A DNA stretch of 64,000 bases from Nitrospinaceae bacterium (GCA_021604505.1 BQJC01000002.1:496001-560000); one strand, 5' to 3'; positions 25,243 to 35,074 are shown, counted from the stretch's first letter. Translations and numbers: made by a program. Notes: generated by a model from the letters alone, not told the origin.

Positions 25243-27690
25243 TTAAGAAGCCGGTTCTTCTTTTTTAGAGTCTGCTGAAGCGTCGGCGGTAATCTCGGTC
25301 TCGGTCCCATCCTTCCAGAGGTTCAATTGCGCCTCGATGACTTTCCGGATGTCCTGGTCCAGGCGTTTTATTTTCCGGTAAAGGACGAGAGCCTGTTCCG
25401 CGAATTGAATCGCTTCGGGGATTTTTTCCGCCAGTTTCATCGTCTGCGCCAGATTCCACAGCGTTTCGCCTTCTTTGGCTTTATCGCCTGTTTTCTGGAA
25501 GAGGACTAAACTTTTCTGGAAGGACGCCGTCGCTTCCCGGTGATTGCCCGATATTAAATAGCACTGTCCGATTTGCGCCATCATCAACGCCGCATTTTTT
25601 TGGTCCTTCAATTCTGTGGCAAGGCTCAGCGCCTGTTGGTAGTAAGACAGCGCTTTTTTAAATTTGCCGGCGCCTGTATGGGCTTCCCCTAATTTTTTGA
25701 GAATTGCGATCTCGCCTTTTTTGTCCTGGACTTTTTTGACCAGCGTCAAGCCTTCCTCGAAATACTCTATGGAGTGCTCGTGGTCTCCGATGGAAGAATA
25801 AATTTCTCCAAGATCTCCAAGGATCCGTCCCTGACGTTTAGCATCCTTTTGGTTCCGTACCAGGCCCAATTCTTCCTTGTAATATTCAATGGCCCGTTCG
25901 TTTTCGCCGACCTTAAAATAGACTTTGCCGAGATTTTCCAGAATCATTTCCTCGCCTGAGGTCTCCTCGGATTGACGCAGGAGCTTAAGCCCTTTTTCCA
26001 GAAATTCAATGGCGCGGTGAGGCCTGCCAAGCGCCATATGGGTCAGGCCCAGTTGTCCTGCAGCTTTCCTCTCCGTCGCACTGTCATTCGACTGCTGGGA
26101 ATGCTTCAATGCTTTCTCCAGGAAACCCAGAGCCTCGTCTGAATGATTTAATTTGTTGTGCTCCATCCCCAGAAGGAGAAGGTATTTACCTTCCGCTTCA
26201 GGTTCTTCCAGGCGTTTTGCGGATTTTAAGGCGGCATCGAACCAGATAATGCATTCAAGGGGAGATTGTCTTAGACTGAGTAGGTGAAAAGCGGCTTCCG
26301 TGTATGACAGACAAAGGTTATCCGCTTCCTGGTCTTGATCGCTGTTGGAAAGCGCCCACGCTTGCCCCTTTTTTATATTATCCCATTCCACATCGAAGAG
26401 ATTCAGACCCCGTTCCCTGTCTTTCCCGCCTTTGGAAAATAATTCACCGGCAGAAAGCACCACAGTCAAAAAATAAGTGGCAAATCGTTTTTCTGCCAGT
26501 GCTTTTTCCGATTCCTTCAACCGATGGTTCAAAAACCGGCGCACCTGATCGTGTAAATGGAACCGGTTGGTTTCGCTATGACTCGCCACCACACCCAGAG
26601 TGAGAAGTTTGACCAGATGTTCGCTATCCGGGTCTTCGCAAAGAAAAGCCTCGGCCTTGTCATCAAACGTGTCCGGAAACAGGACCAGCTTCCTAAGAAC
26701 GGCGGCGGCTTTTTCGGACAAGGACCGATAGCTGAAGGTCAAAACCACATCGACACCCTGTTTGGGATTTCCGCGGGCTTCAGATTTGAGTTTTTTGAAT
26801 TCTGCACCCAGATTTTCTACAAAACCTGCGGCATCCTGTTGCGGATTGGCGCCAACGTATTTCGCGGAAAGAAAAAGAGTGAGAGGGAAGTTGTCGCATA
26901 TTTTTCCGATTTCATTGACCCAGAAACCCGTCCGGGGAGAGGTTTTTAAAAGAAGCGCCTGGCCGTCTTTAGGGTCCAGGGCGTTCAGTTTCTTTGAAAT
27001 CATTTGGGGTAGATTAACCGCTTTGATCGACGTGACGATGAGAGCGCAATTTTTGGGAGGGACCAGATCGGTGAGGTTGAGTCCTCCCGGGACATTGTCC
27101 AAAAATAGTACGGACTTCCTGCGCTTTAAAAGGTTTCTGTAGAGCTGAGTCCTTTTCTGGTCCGTTTCAGGATATTTTTCCAGAGGGGCGAGTGAATGGA
27201 TGATGCGGATCATGACCTCCTCCGCACCAAGCGGTTTGACCGATGACCCCCGCATGTCGACGTAGATGGGTTCGTCGGGAAAGTCCGCTCTTAAGTTGTC
27301 CGCCATCACCAGCCCCAAAGTGGTTTTCCCCACCCCGCTGTTTCCCAGAAGGCCGATTAAAGCAGATCCTGTTTTAATTTTGGCCAAAACATCGCCGATG
27401 ATATGCTTTCGTCCTTGAAAATTTTCCGGTGTAGGAGGAATTTTTAACAGAGGAACGATGGGAAACCGTGATTTCAAGGTCGAATTCAGCGTTTCGCTAA
27501 ACGCATCTTTCTTTTTTAAAAATTCCGTGGAAGCGGACGATTCAGCGGCTTCCGGTTTTTTAGACGGGTTTTTCTCTCTAACCTGAGAATCGCTTTGAGA
27601 CCCGTTTTCCTCCGGTTTTCCCTTTTGGAGCAATAAAAAAACTCCCAGAAAAACAACGAGAACAATAAAAATGGCTAAGATTGTGGTCAT
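25243..27690 (-). CDS. Membrane-anchored STAND ATPase (NB-ARC-like) with TPR repeats
   Basis: 815 residues. An N-terminal membrane helix (residues 4-22) and a ~60-residue linker precede an NTPase domain with Walker A GNSGVGKTT (116-124) and Walker B SVLFLDNV (193-200), then a winged-helix-like region with an MHD-like HLHDQ. Residues ~490-790 are about seven TPR units (ALGFLEKALKHSQQSND, AIEYYKEELGLVRNQ). STAND proteins switch between closed and active states when the repeat domain binds a ligand. The anchor suggests membrane signalling rather than a cytosolic sensor. It sits between glyQ and glyS on the opposite strand, with no ribosome site visible at ATG 27690. No effector domain is present, so any defence or regulatory role is open. 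Confidence 0.8.
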   Translation of the reverse strand: MTTILAIFIVLVVFLGVFLLLQKGKPEENGSQSDSQVREKNPSKKPEAAESSASTEFLKKKDAFSETLNSTLKSRFPIVPLLKIPPTPENFQGRKHIIGDVLAKIKTGSALIGLLGNSGVGKTTLGLVMADNLRADFPDEPIYVDMRGSSVKPLGAEEVMIRIIHSLAPLEKYPETDQKRTQLYRNLLKRRKSVLFLDNVPGGLNLTDLVPPKNCALIVTSIKAVNLPQMISKKLNALDPKDGQALLLKTSPRTGFWVNEIGKICDNFPLTLFLSAKYVGANPQQDAAGFVENLGAEFKKLKSEARGNPKQGVDVVLTFSYRSLSEKAAAVLRKLVLFPDTFDDKAEAFLCEDPDSEHLVKLLTLGVVASHSETNRFHLHDQVRRFLNHRLKESEKALAEKRFATYFLTVVLSAGELFSKGGKDRERGLNLFDVEWDNIKKGQAWALSNSDQDQEADNLCLSYTEAAFHLLSLRQSPLECIIWFDAALKSAKRLEEPEAEGKYLLLLGMEHNKLNHSDEALGFLEKALKHSQQSNDSATERKAAGQLGLTHMALGRPHRAIEFLEKGLKLLRQSEETSGEEMILENLGKVYFKVGENERAIEYYKEELGLVRNQKDAKRQGRILGDLGEIYSSIGDHEHSIEYFEEGLTLVKKVQDKKGEIAILKKLGEAHTGAGKFKKALSYYQQALSLATELKDQKNAALMMAQIGQCYLISGNHREATASFQKSLVLFQKTGDKAKEGETLWNLAQTMKLAEKIPEAIQFAEQALVLYRKIKRLDQDIRKVIEAQLNLWKDGTETEITADASADSKKEEPAS

Positions 27691-27790
27691 AATAAAATTT
27701 TCTCACACCCCCAACAGGGTTGGTTCAGTCATGGGCAACGGAATGGAATTGAAAGTGAAGCAGGAAGAGATTCGACCCTTCCCCGGCTGG

Positions 27791-27819
27791 TTGACTTTTA
27801 AGGGCTTGTCTGATACATA
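27791..27819 (+). promoter_or_regulatory. Putative glyS promoter
   Basis: TTGACT (27791-27796), 17-base spacer, TACATA (27814-27819), about 110 bases before glyS. It gives glyS its own promoter apart from glyQ. Confidence 0.4.
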
Positions 27820-27928
27820 CCCTTCTTTTATATGATCTTATGTTAGGCTGGAAAGCGCAAGTCCCCGACCCTATAATATTTTTGCAGAACTCCCATTCCC
27901 GCTCCTGGCAACAGGTTGAGGCTTTTCC

Positions 27929-29995
27929 ATGGCAGAATTTTTTTTAGAAATCGGAACCGAAGAGATTCCGGCAGGTTACATCGAGCCCGCCCTGGAATAT
28001 ATGGTCCGGGAATTGAGCGGTTTTTTCGAAAAAAATCATATTGCGTCGAAAGATCCCAGGACTCTGGGCACCCCAAGGAGACTGGCAGTGGCGTTTGACC
28101 AGGTGAACCTCCGCCAGGAAGACGTTGTAGAAACGCATCTTGGTCCCAATGTGAAGGCCGCTTACGATGCCGTTGGAAAACCGACCAAAGCGGTACTGGG
28201 GTTTGCGCGCGGCAAGGGCGTGGAGGTTTCCGATCTCACCACTCAAACGACTGCCAAAGGTGAGGTGGTGTGCGCCCGCATCGAAAAGAAAGGTCAACCC
28301 ACTGAAAATCTTTTGAACGGCTTTCTTCCCCAGTGGATCGGGAATATTCATTTCCGCAAAAAAATGCGTTGGGGAAACAAAGAAATAGCCTTTGCCCGGC
28401 CCATTCACTGGATCACCGCCATTTTAGCGGAGAAACCTTTGGATTTTGAGTTTGGCGGCATCCCCTGTGGAGATATTTCCTACGGTCACCGGTTTCTAAA
28501 ACCCGATTCCTTCCCTGTCAGGAATCTTAAAACCTATCTGGATTCCTGCGAGAAGCACTTTGTGGCGGTTGACCCACAAGCCCGCAAAAAGCGCATCCAA
28601 GAGCAGACCCAAACCCTTGCTAAAAAGGCGGGAGGAGCGGTTGAGGATGATCCGGATCTGCTGCAGCAAGTGGCTTATCTTGTGGAGTACCCTGTGGGGA
28701 TTTTGGGAGATTTCGACCCGGAGTACCTCAAACTCCCCAAAGAGCTCCTGGTGATGACCATGAAGCATCACCAGAAGTATTTTCCCGTGAGCAGCGCGAA
28801 CGGGCAGCTATTGCCAAACTTCATCACCATCAGCAATATGACCGCAGGGGATGCGATCAAAAAAGGCAACGAACGGGTACTGAAAGCCCGTTTGGAGGAT
28901 GCTCGGTTTTTCTTTGAAGAGGACAGAAAAAGAAATTTAGAAGACTATGTCGAAGAGCTGAAAGGCGTGGTGTTTCAGAAAAATCTTGGGACCTCCTACG
29001 AAAAAATGCTGCGGTTTTCTGAATTGGCCAGGAGTCTGGCGAAAACCGTTTGCCCTGAAAAACAAAAGCAGGTAGAACGTGCCGCCCGGCTGTCGAAAGC
29101 CGATTTGGTCAGCCAAATGGTCTATGAGTTTCCTGAACTGCAGGGAATCATGGGCGGTTATTATGCCGCGAATGCGGGTGAGGCCGATGAAGTGGTCCAG
29201 GCGATCAAGGAACATTACCGTCCGGCGTTTGCCGGCGATCAGCTTCCGGAAACGGCTGTCGGGGCGGTGGTGGCCATCGGCGACAAGCTGGACACCATTT
29301 TAGGATGCATCGGGGTGGGTTTGATCCCCACCGGATCGGAAGATCCTTATGGCCTGCGCCGTCACGCCCTGGGAATCATTCAAATTGTCCTGGCGAATGG
29401 CTGGCAGTTTTCGTTCAACCAGCTGATTGACGCCGGAATCGATCAGCTCACGCAAAAAATCAAACTGAGCCCTGAGGAGATCCGCAAGCACACCACAGAC
29501 CTTTTTTCCCAACGATACAAGAGCCTGTTGACCGAGGAGGGGTATCCCTACGATGCAATTGATGCGATTTTATCCACCGGAATCGATTCCCTGGCGGATG
29601 TCAAACAGAAGGTCATCGCGTTTTCCAATCTAAAAAACCTGCCTCATTTTGAGCCCCTGGCCATTGCTTTTCGTAGAGTTGTGAGTATCTTGACCGAAGA
29701 GGCCAAGGGCGAAATTCAACCCGATCTTTTGACGGACCCGGCGGAAAAGGCGCTTTATGGTCAATACCTTGAAATTAAAGGCCCGGTTCAAAAATTTACC
29801 GCGGAAAAGAATTTTTCTCAAGCATTGCAAGAAATTGTTGAAATCAAGGGCGCCGTGGATGATTTTTTCGATCAGGTCATGGTGATGGTGAAGGAAGACG
29901 CGCTCAGAAAAAACAGACTCCATCTCCTGTATGGTATTTCCCGCCTGTTTGCCGATATAGCCGACTTCTCCAAGATCGTACTCAAAAAGGGTTGA
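27929..29995 (+). CDS. glyS: Glycyl-tRNA synthetase beta subunit
   Basis: 688 residues, the family length. The N-terminus MAEFFLEIGTEEIPAGYIEPAL (residues 1-22; first part typical) is diagnostic, followed by a B3/4-like editing-fold segment, the YFPV and ERVLKARLEDARFF motifs, an HD-type helical part and a C-terminal anticodon-binding DALR-like domain. With GlyQ it makes the heterotetrameric enzyme. It has its own apparent promoter and starts at ATG 27929. A short hairpin (30042-30053) followed by TTTGTTTT may end the message before ppdK. Confidence 0.97.
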   Translation: MAEFFLEIGTEEIPAGYIEPALEYMVRELSGFFEKNHIASKDPRTLGTPRRLAVAFDQVNLRQEDVVETHLGPNVKAAYDAVGKPTKAVLGFARGKGVEVSDLTTQTTAKGEVVCARIEKKGQPTENLLNGFLPQWIGNIHFRKKMRWGNKEIAFARPIHWITAILAEKPLDFEFGGIPCGDISYGHRFLKPDSFPVRNLKTYLDSCEKHFVAVDPQARKKRIQEQTQTLAKKAGGAVEDDPDLLQQVAYLVEYPVGILGDFDPEYLKLPKELLVMTMKHHQKYFPVSSANGQLLPNFITISNMTAGDAIKKGNERVLKARLEDARFFFEEDRKRNLEDYVEELKGVVFQKNLGTSYEKMLRFSELARSLAKTVCPEKQKQVERAARLSKADLVSQMVYEFPELQGIMGGYYAANAGEADEVVQAIKEHYRPAFAGDQLPETAVGAVVAIGDKLDTILGCIGVGLIPTGSEDPYGLRRHALGIIQIVLANGWQFSFNQLIDAGIDQLTQKIKLSPEEIRKHTTDLFSQRYKSLLTEEGYPYDAIDAILSTGIDSLADVKQKVIAFSNLKNLPHFEPLAIAFRRVVSILTEEAKGEIQPDLLTDPAEKALYGQYLEIKGPVQKFTAEKNFSQALQEIVEIKGAVDDFFDQVMVMVKEDALRKNRLHLLYGISRLFADIADFSKIVLKKG

Positions 29996-30041
29996 AAACC
30001 CCAGGGGGTTCCGTTAATCTCCAGGGCTTCATACGTTACGT

Positions 30042-30060
30042 GGGGATAGCCCCTTTGTTT
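30042..30060 (+). terminator. Weak terminator hairpin after glyS
   Basis: GGGG, ATAG loop, CCCC (30042-30053) followed by TTTGTTT. The stem is short, so termination may be partial. Confidence 0.4.
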
Positions 30061-30096
30061 TCAATTCACACACTTTATTCATTGTCGAATTAAAAA

Positions 30097-32724
30097 ATGG
30101 GAAAAAAATACGTTTATTCCTTCGGTGGAGGCCAGGCCGAAGGCAATGCCGAAATGAAAAATTTGCTCGGCGGCAAAGGGGCCAATCTTGCTGAAATGGC
30201 TTCTTTGGGCATTACGGTCCCTCCAGGGTTTACCGTTACCACTGAGGCCTGCAATCTTTACTTCGACAACGGTCATGAATTTGCCCAGGACTTGTGGGAA
30301 GAGGTGTTGACTCACCTGGAGAAACTGGAAAACACCATCGAAAAAAAATTTGGTGACCCGGCCAGTGTTCTTCTGGTTTCCGTGCGATCCGGAGCGCGGG
30401 TATCCATGCCGGGAATGATGGACACGGTGCTGAATCTTGGCTTGAACGAAGAAAACGTGCAGGGCCTTGGCCTCTTAACCTCCGATGAGCGCTTTGCGCT
30501 CGATTGCTACCGCCGGTTCATCGCCATGTTCGGCAATGTGGTTCTGGGTATCGACGGTGAAAATTTCGAGTCGATTCTCACTCGTAAAAAACAGTTGCGT
30601 AAAATCGAATACGACACCGACCTGACCCCGCAAAACCTGCGATCCATCATCAAACAATTTCGGGCGGTTGTAAAAAAAACAGTCAATGAAGAGTTCCCTG
30701 ACGATCCCATGGTTCAGCTGAAAAGAGCCATCGAAGCGGTGTTCAAGTCCTGGAACACGCCGCGTGCCAGAACTTACCGGAAATTGAACCATATCTCGAA
30801 TGATTGGGGGACGGCGGTCACCGTGCAGGCCATGGTATTTGGCAATATGGGGCCGGCCTCGGCAACGGGAGTGGCGTTCACCCGCAATCCCGCGACAGGA
30901 GAGAAGAAATTTTACGGGGAATATATGGTCAATGCCCAGGGGGAAGACGTGGTGGCCGGCATACGCACACCCAATCCCATCACGGAGCTGGAAAAGGAAA
31001 TGCCGGAGGCTTACGAGTCCCTTGCTACCGTCTACCAGAGACTGGAAAACCATTACCGGGACATGCAGGACCTGGAATTCACCATAGAAAATAATCAGCT
31101 GTATATGTTGCAGACGCGCGCTGGAAAGCGCACGGCTCCAGCGGCGATAAAAATTGCCATGGACATGATGCAGGAAGGGTTGATCAGCAAACATGAAGCC
31201 CTGGCGCGGATTCCCGCGGACCAGTTGGATCAGATTTTTCATCCCACGATTGACCCGAACGCTAAAATTGAGGTGTTGGCCAAAGGACTTGGCGCGTCTC
31301 CCGGCGCCGCCACCGGCAAGGTGGTATTTACCCCGGAGCATGCCCAGGAACTGGCCGAAAAAAAGGAACGGGTAGTTTTGGTGCGCATGGAGACCTCGCC
31401 TGAGGATATTCACGGAATGAGTGTGTCCCAGGGCATATTAACGGCTAAAGGCGGTATGACCTCGCACGCCGCTGTTGTGGCCCGGGCCATGGGAAAACCC
31501 TGTGTGTCGGGATGTTCCGATCTGGATGTGGATAGAAAGAAAAAGAGGTGTTTTATCAAAGGGGTCCCTATCAAGGAGTGTGACGCCATCACTTTGGACG
31601 GAACCACAGGCCGGATCATTCTCGGCTCCGTTCCGCTCATCCGGCCCCGTTTGACCACCAACATCACCCGCATGATGAGTTGGGCGGGAGAGGTCAAGTC
31701 TTTAAGCATCCGGGCCAATGCCGATACCCCTCACGACGCAACGGTGGCTCGCGATTTTGGCGCCCAGGGCATCGGTCTTTGCCGGACCGAACACATGTTT
31801 TTTGACGAGGGCCGAATTCTATTGGTCCGCAAAATGATCCTGGCGGAAGACCCGAAGAAACGCGAAGAAGCCCTGAAAAAACTGCTGCCTATTCAAAGGG
31901 GAGATTTCACCCAGATTTTCCAGGTGATGCAGGGATTGCCGGTGACCATCCGCCTGCTGGACCCGCCCCTGCACGAGTTTTTACCCGCCACTCCGAAGGA
32001 AATAAAAATTCTGGCCAAGGAATTGAAAGTGTCGCAATCGGCCTTGAACAAAAATATCCATGCCATGAAAGAAACCAACCCCATGCTGGGGCTCAGGGGG
32101 TGCCGGTTAGGGATTATGTTCCCTGAGATTTATAGAATGCAGGTCCGTGCCATTGTCGAAGCCGGTTGCAAACTGGTCAAAAAAGGCATGAAGGTTTTTC
32201 CCGAAATCATGGTTCCTCTCGTTGCCCACATCAACGAATTCAAAACCGTTCGAGAGATGATTGTTGAAGAGGCTGAAGATGTGATTGAAAAGGCTCAGGT
32301 GAAACTGCCCTATAAAATAGGGACCATGATCGAATTGCCGAGAGCCGCGGTCACCGCCGACGAAATTGCCAAAGAAGCCGATTTTTTCTCCTTTGGGACC
32401 AACGATCTGACGCAAACCGCTTTCGGGTTGAGCCGCGATGATGCCGGGAGCTTTCTATCCGCTTACCTTGACAAGGGAATTCTAACAAAAGACCCTTTTG
32501 TGACCATCGATCAGAGGGGAGTGGGGCCTCTGGTGAGAATTGCCGTTGAAAAGGGGAAAGCGGTCAATTCCGATTTGCACCTTGGAGTTTGCGGGGAGCA
32601 TGGTGGCGACCCTGCTTCCATCGAGTTTTTTCATAATCTGGGCCTCGATTACGTCAGTTGCTCGCCTTTCAGGGTTCCAACGGCGATTGTGTCAGCGGCC
32701 CAGGCGGCCATTAAGAATCTTTGA
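30097..32724 (+). CDS. ppdK: Pyruvate, phosphate dikinase
   Basis: 875 residues, the full family length. The ATP-grasp part (N-terminal ~340 residues, with GGKGANLAEM and SVRSGARVSMPGMMDTVLN), the phosphohistidine domain with GGMTSHAAVVARAMG (catalytic H457) and the PEP/pyruvate barrel with GVCGEHGGDP (catalytic C832) are all present; H455 and C831 are the equivalents in the Clostridium symbiosum enzyme. It interconverts pyruvate, ATP and Pi with PEP, AMP and PPi. It serves gluconeogenesis or a PPi-dependent glycolysis. It is followed by a 305-base gap and the epimerase gene on the same strand. Confidence 0.97.
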   Translation: MGKKYVYSFGGGQAEGNAEMKNLLGGKGANLAEMASLGITVPPGFTVTTEACNLYFDNGHEFAQDLWEEVLTHLEKLENTIEKKFGDPASVLLVSVRSGARVSMPGMMDTVLNLGLNEENVQGLGLLTSDERFALDCYRRFIAMFGNVVLGIDGENFESILTRKKQLRKIEYDTDLTPQNLRSIIKQFRAVVKKTVNEEFPDDPMVQLKRAIEAVFKSWNTPRARTYRKLNHISNDWGTAVTVQAMVFGNMGPASATGVAFTRNPATGEKKFYGEYMVNAQGEDVVAGIRTPNPITELEKEMPEAYESLATVYQRLENHYRDMQDLEFTIENNQLYMLQTRAGKRTAPAAIKIAMDMMQEGLISKHEALARIPADQLDQIFHPTIDPNAKIEVLAKGLGASPGAATGKVVFTPEHAQELAEKKERVVLVRMETSPEDIHGMSVSQGILTAKGGMTSHAAVVARAMGKPCVSGCSDLDVDRKKKRCFIKGVPIKECDAITLDGTTGRIILGSVPLIRPRLTTNITRMMSWAGEVKSLSIRANADTPHDATVARDFGAQGIGLCRTEHMFFDEGRILLVRKMILAEDPKKREEALKKLLPIQRGDFTQIFQVMQGLPVTIRLLDPPLHEFLPATPKEIKILAKELKVSQSALNKNIHAMKETNPMLGLRGCRLGIMFPEIYRMQVRAIVEAGCKLVKKGMKVFPEIMVPLVAHINEFKTVREMIVEEAEDVIEKAQVKLPYKIGTMIELPRAAVTADEIAKEADFFSFGTNDLTQTAFGLSRDDAGSFLSAYLDKGILTKDPFVTIDQRGVGPLVRIAVEKGKAVNSDLHLGVCGEHGGDPASIEFFHNLGLDYVSCSPFRVPTAIVSAAQAAIKNL

Positions 32725-33029
32725 CCGTCAAAGCCCGTCCAGTGACCTGCAACTGCATCGATTTCGTCATCCCTAAATCCAAATTTTGTTGTGTTCTTTA
32801 AATGAGCAAAAAGAGTGTTGACTTCATTGATGGCAGTTTTCATAATGTCGGATTCTATAATTTAATTGAATTCAAACCTCTACGGCAATCGTTTGAGTCG
32901 ATGTTGTGATCATCGCCGGTTTGGTGGGTTTTTGTAGAATTCCCGGCGGCGGCGAAACGATGTTTTCGGAGGTGGAATTTCGGCTGAGTTGGGCCTTTAG
33001 GTCCATCCGAAAAATAATTGGAGGGTTCG
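32725..33029. other. Intergenic stretch between ppdK and the epimerase gene
   Basis: 305 bases with no gene I can support. A short minus-strand reading frame crosses the ppdK end but has no ribosome site or recognisable domain. No strong promoter or terminator was seen. Confidence 0.5.
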
Positions 33030-33962
33030 ATGAATATTGCACTGACAGGGATCACCGGATTGGTCGGCTCCCATTTGATAAAACAATTATCGGCGGCAGG
33101 GGAAGGAACTTACAACGTCAAAGCCCTGATTCGCGAAAACAGCATCGTCGATCATTTGAAGCCCTATGAAGACGTCGACTACATCATCGGCGGGCTGGAG
33201 GATAAGGAGTCTCTCGCTAAATTAGTTGAGGACGCCGAGGTGGTGATCCATCTCGCGCATTTTCCAGGACCCGTGCAAACGGCGGACGAATTGGTCCAGG
33301 TCAACGTCAACGGAACGTTTGATCTTTTAGAGGCGGCCAAAAAAGCAAAAGTGAAGCAGTTTGTTTTCATGAGCGCCTGTGCTGTGTTCGGGGAAGTCCT
33401 GCCTGCGGTGGATGAGACCCATCCCATGGATGAGGCCCATCCGGTCAGGCCGAGCAGTCTGTATGGAGCGATCAAATCCTCAATTGAATCGTTTTGTTTC
33501 AGCTATTTCAAGGGACGGGCCTTTGATGTGACGATTCTGCGCCCGGTGACCGTGTATGGCGTCAGGCCGCAGATCGACAAGTCCGAATGGTTTCAGACCG
33601 TCGATTACCTGGCCACCAACTACAATGTCGATCTCAAGGGAAGCACGAAATATGTTTCCGTGGATGCGGTCTGCCAGGGGGTTGAAAAAGTTCTGGGCAA
33701 TAAAGAGACGGCGGGAAAAATTTATCATCTGGTGGATGGGCATATTCAAAATCTGGACCTGGGGCAAATGATCGTCGATACCATCGATTCGTTTGGCGAG
33801 GTGGAAGGAATCATGGGTGAGAAGGGAGTGCCCATGTCCAATGAAGCGGCCAAATCGTTGGGTATCGAATTCAAAGGCCAGGAAGGGATCAAGGAATATG
33901 TCAAACTGCTTTTTGAATTACAGTCGAAATACGGTGGAGAACGGTCCATCCAAAACTGGTAA
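33030..33962 (+). CDS. NAD-dependent epimerase/dehydratase family protein
   Basis: 310 residues of the extended short-chain dehydrogenase type: NAD-binding GITGLVGSH at the N-terminus, MSACAVFGE with the catalytic Ser region, and the catalytic YxxxK in SLYGAIKS. It resembles nucleotide-sugar epimerases, but the substrate is not determined. ATG 33030 has GGAGGG upstream and is preferred over in-frame TTG 33018. The next gene follows 17 bases later, so it likely shares an operon with the split TPP decarboxylase. Confidence 0.85.
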   Translation: MNIALTGITGLVGSHLIKQLSAAGEGTYNVKALIRENSIVDHLKPYEDVDYIIGGLEDKESLAKLVEDAEVVIHLAHFPGPVQTADELVQVNVNGTFDLLEAAKKAKVKQFVFMSACAVFGEVLPAVDETHPMDEAHPVRPSSLYGAIKSSIESFCFSYFKGRAFDVTILRPVTVYGVRPQIDKSEWFQTVDYLATNYNVDLKGSTKYVSVDAVCQGVEKVLGNKETAGKIYHLVDGHIQNLDLGQMIVDTIDSFGEVEGIMGEKGVPMSNEAAKSLGIEFKGQEGIKEYVKLLFELQSKYGGERSIQNW

Positions 33963-33979
33963 AAAGAAACCAGGCGCTT

Positions 33980-34477
33980 ATGCTCACATCTGAGATTTTT
34001 ATCGGAAACTTGATGGGCCGCGGGTTTAGATTTTTTACCGGCGTTCCCTGCTCGCTGCTTTCCGGTTTGATCACCTGCCTCGAGAAAACTCCGGAGGCAT
34101 CGTATATTCCTGCTGTGCGGGAAGACGCGGCGGTCGGGCTGTGCGCCGGCGCATATATGGCCGGGTCGCTTCCGGTGCTTTTAATGCAGAATTCGGGGCT
34201 CGGTTACAGCTTGAACGCCTTCACTTCCTTGAACTTGATTTACAGAATTCCCACTCTGGTGATCATGAGCTGGCGTGGATGCGGTGGCAAAGATGCGCCC
34301 GAGCACATCATCATGGGTGAGATCAATGAAGACCTTTTGAAAACTTCCGGGATGGAATACGCCATCATCACCCCTGAAAATCATGAGGAGATTCTTGAAA
34401 AAGCCATGCAGAAAATAAAGGAAGAACTTCCGTTCACGATTCTGGTCAAGAAAGGGATTTTTGGTGAAGGGCACTGA
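33980..34477 (+). CDS. TPP-dependent decarboxylase, alpha (PYR-domain) subunit: sulfopyruvate/phosphonopyruvate type
   Basis: 165 residues matching the N-terminal PYR domain of phosphonopyruvate or sulfopyruvate decarboxylases (ComD-like): FFTGVPCSLLSGLI, the AVREDAAVGLCAGAYMAG segment with the conserved Glu, and MQNSGLGYSLNAFTSL. It should form an active site only with the beta subunit encoded by the overlapping gene. ATG 33980 has AGG five bases upstream. It follows the epimerase gene by 17 bases. No PEP mutase or other phosphonate or coenzyme M gene is seen here, so the 2-keto acid substrate is uncertain. Confidence 0.85.
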   Translation: MLTSEIFIGNLMGRGFRFFTGVPCSLLSGLITCLEKTPEASYIPAVREDAAVGLCAGAYMAGSLPVLLMQNSGLGYSLNAFTSLNLIYRIPTLVIMSWRGCGGKDAPEHIIMGEINEDLLKTSGMEYAIITPENHEEILEKAMQKIKEELPFTILVKKGIFGEGH

Positions 34478-35021
34478 AGCGTTTGAGGTAATCCTGCCTT
34501 TATTGAAGGACGAACCCATCGTCCATGCCAATGGGTTTATCTGCCGGGAATCCTTTAAAACAAAGGACCGGGAAGGAAATTTTTATATGATCGGATCGAT
34601 GGGGCTGGCCTCATCCATTGGCTTGGGCGTGGCGTTGTGCCGTCCGGACAAAAAGGTCATCATTTTTGACGGCGACGGAAACGTATTGATGTCGATGGGC
34701 ACCTTGGCGATGATCGCCGCGACGGCACCAAAAAACCTGGTGCACATCGTTTTCGATAATCAGGTGTACGAGTCGACGGGAAGCCAGCGGTCTTTGTCGA
34801 AAGAAGTGCCCTTAGAGGAGGTGGCCAGAAGTACAGGTTACCCCATGGCCATGAAGGTCACTGAAAAAGAAGATTTAAAGCCTGCCGTTGAAAAATTGAT
34901 GGCCAGCGAGGGGCCGGGATTTCTGCTGGTCAAGGTGGACCCCGATTTTGATCCCCAAACGGGTCGGGTCACCCACACGCCGGAGGAAATCAAGGCCCGG
35001 TTCATGAAAGCTATCCGCTGA
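34464..35021 (+). CDS. TPP-dependent decarboxylase, beta (TPP-binding) subunit
   Basis: 185 residues carrying the TPP-binding motif GDGNVLMSMGTLAMIAATAP then FDNQVYESTGSQ, as in ComE and the C-terminal half of phosphonopyruvate decarboxylase. It overlaps the alpha subunit gene by 14 bases. I choose GTG 34464, six bases after AAAGGGA, over TTG 34461. The two subunits together decarboxylate a 2-oxo acid to an aldehyde; whether this is sulfopyruvate, phosphonopyruvate or another keto acid cannot be read from the sequence. Confidence 0.85.
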   Translation: MKGTEAFEVILPLLKDEPIVHANGFICRESFKTKDREGNFYMIGSMGLASSIGLGVALCRPDKKVIIFDGDGNVLMSMGTLAMIAATAPKNLVHIVFDNQVYESTGSQRSLSKEVPLEEVARSTGYPMAMKVTEKEDLKPAVEKLMASEGPGFLLVKVDPDFDPQTGRVTHTPEEIKARFMKAIR

Positions 35022-35074
35022 TCCGCTGAGATTTTACAAAGTAAAAATTTCAATTGACGGCAGGGGTGGTTCCC

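Noticed and set aside
24361-29995. The STAND gene as a known anti-phage system
   Set aside because: It lacks a recognisable effector domain and neighbouring defence genes, so defence cannot be claimed.
32649-32843. Short minus-strand reading frame at the ppdK end
   Set aside because: It overlaps ppdK, has no ribosome site, and no recognised domain; probably chance.
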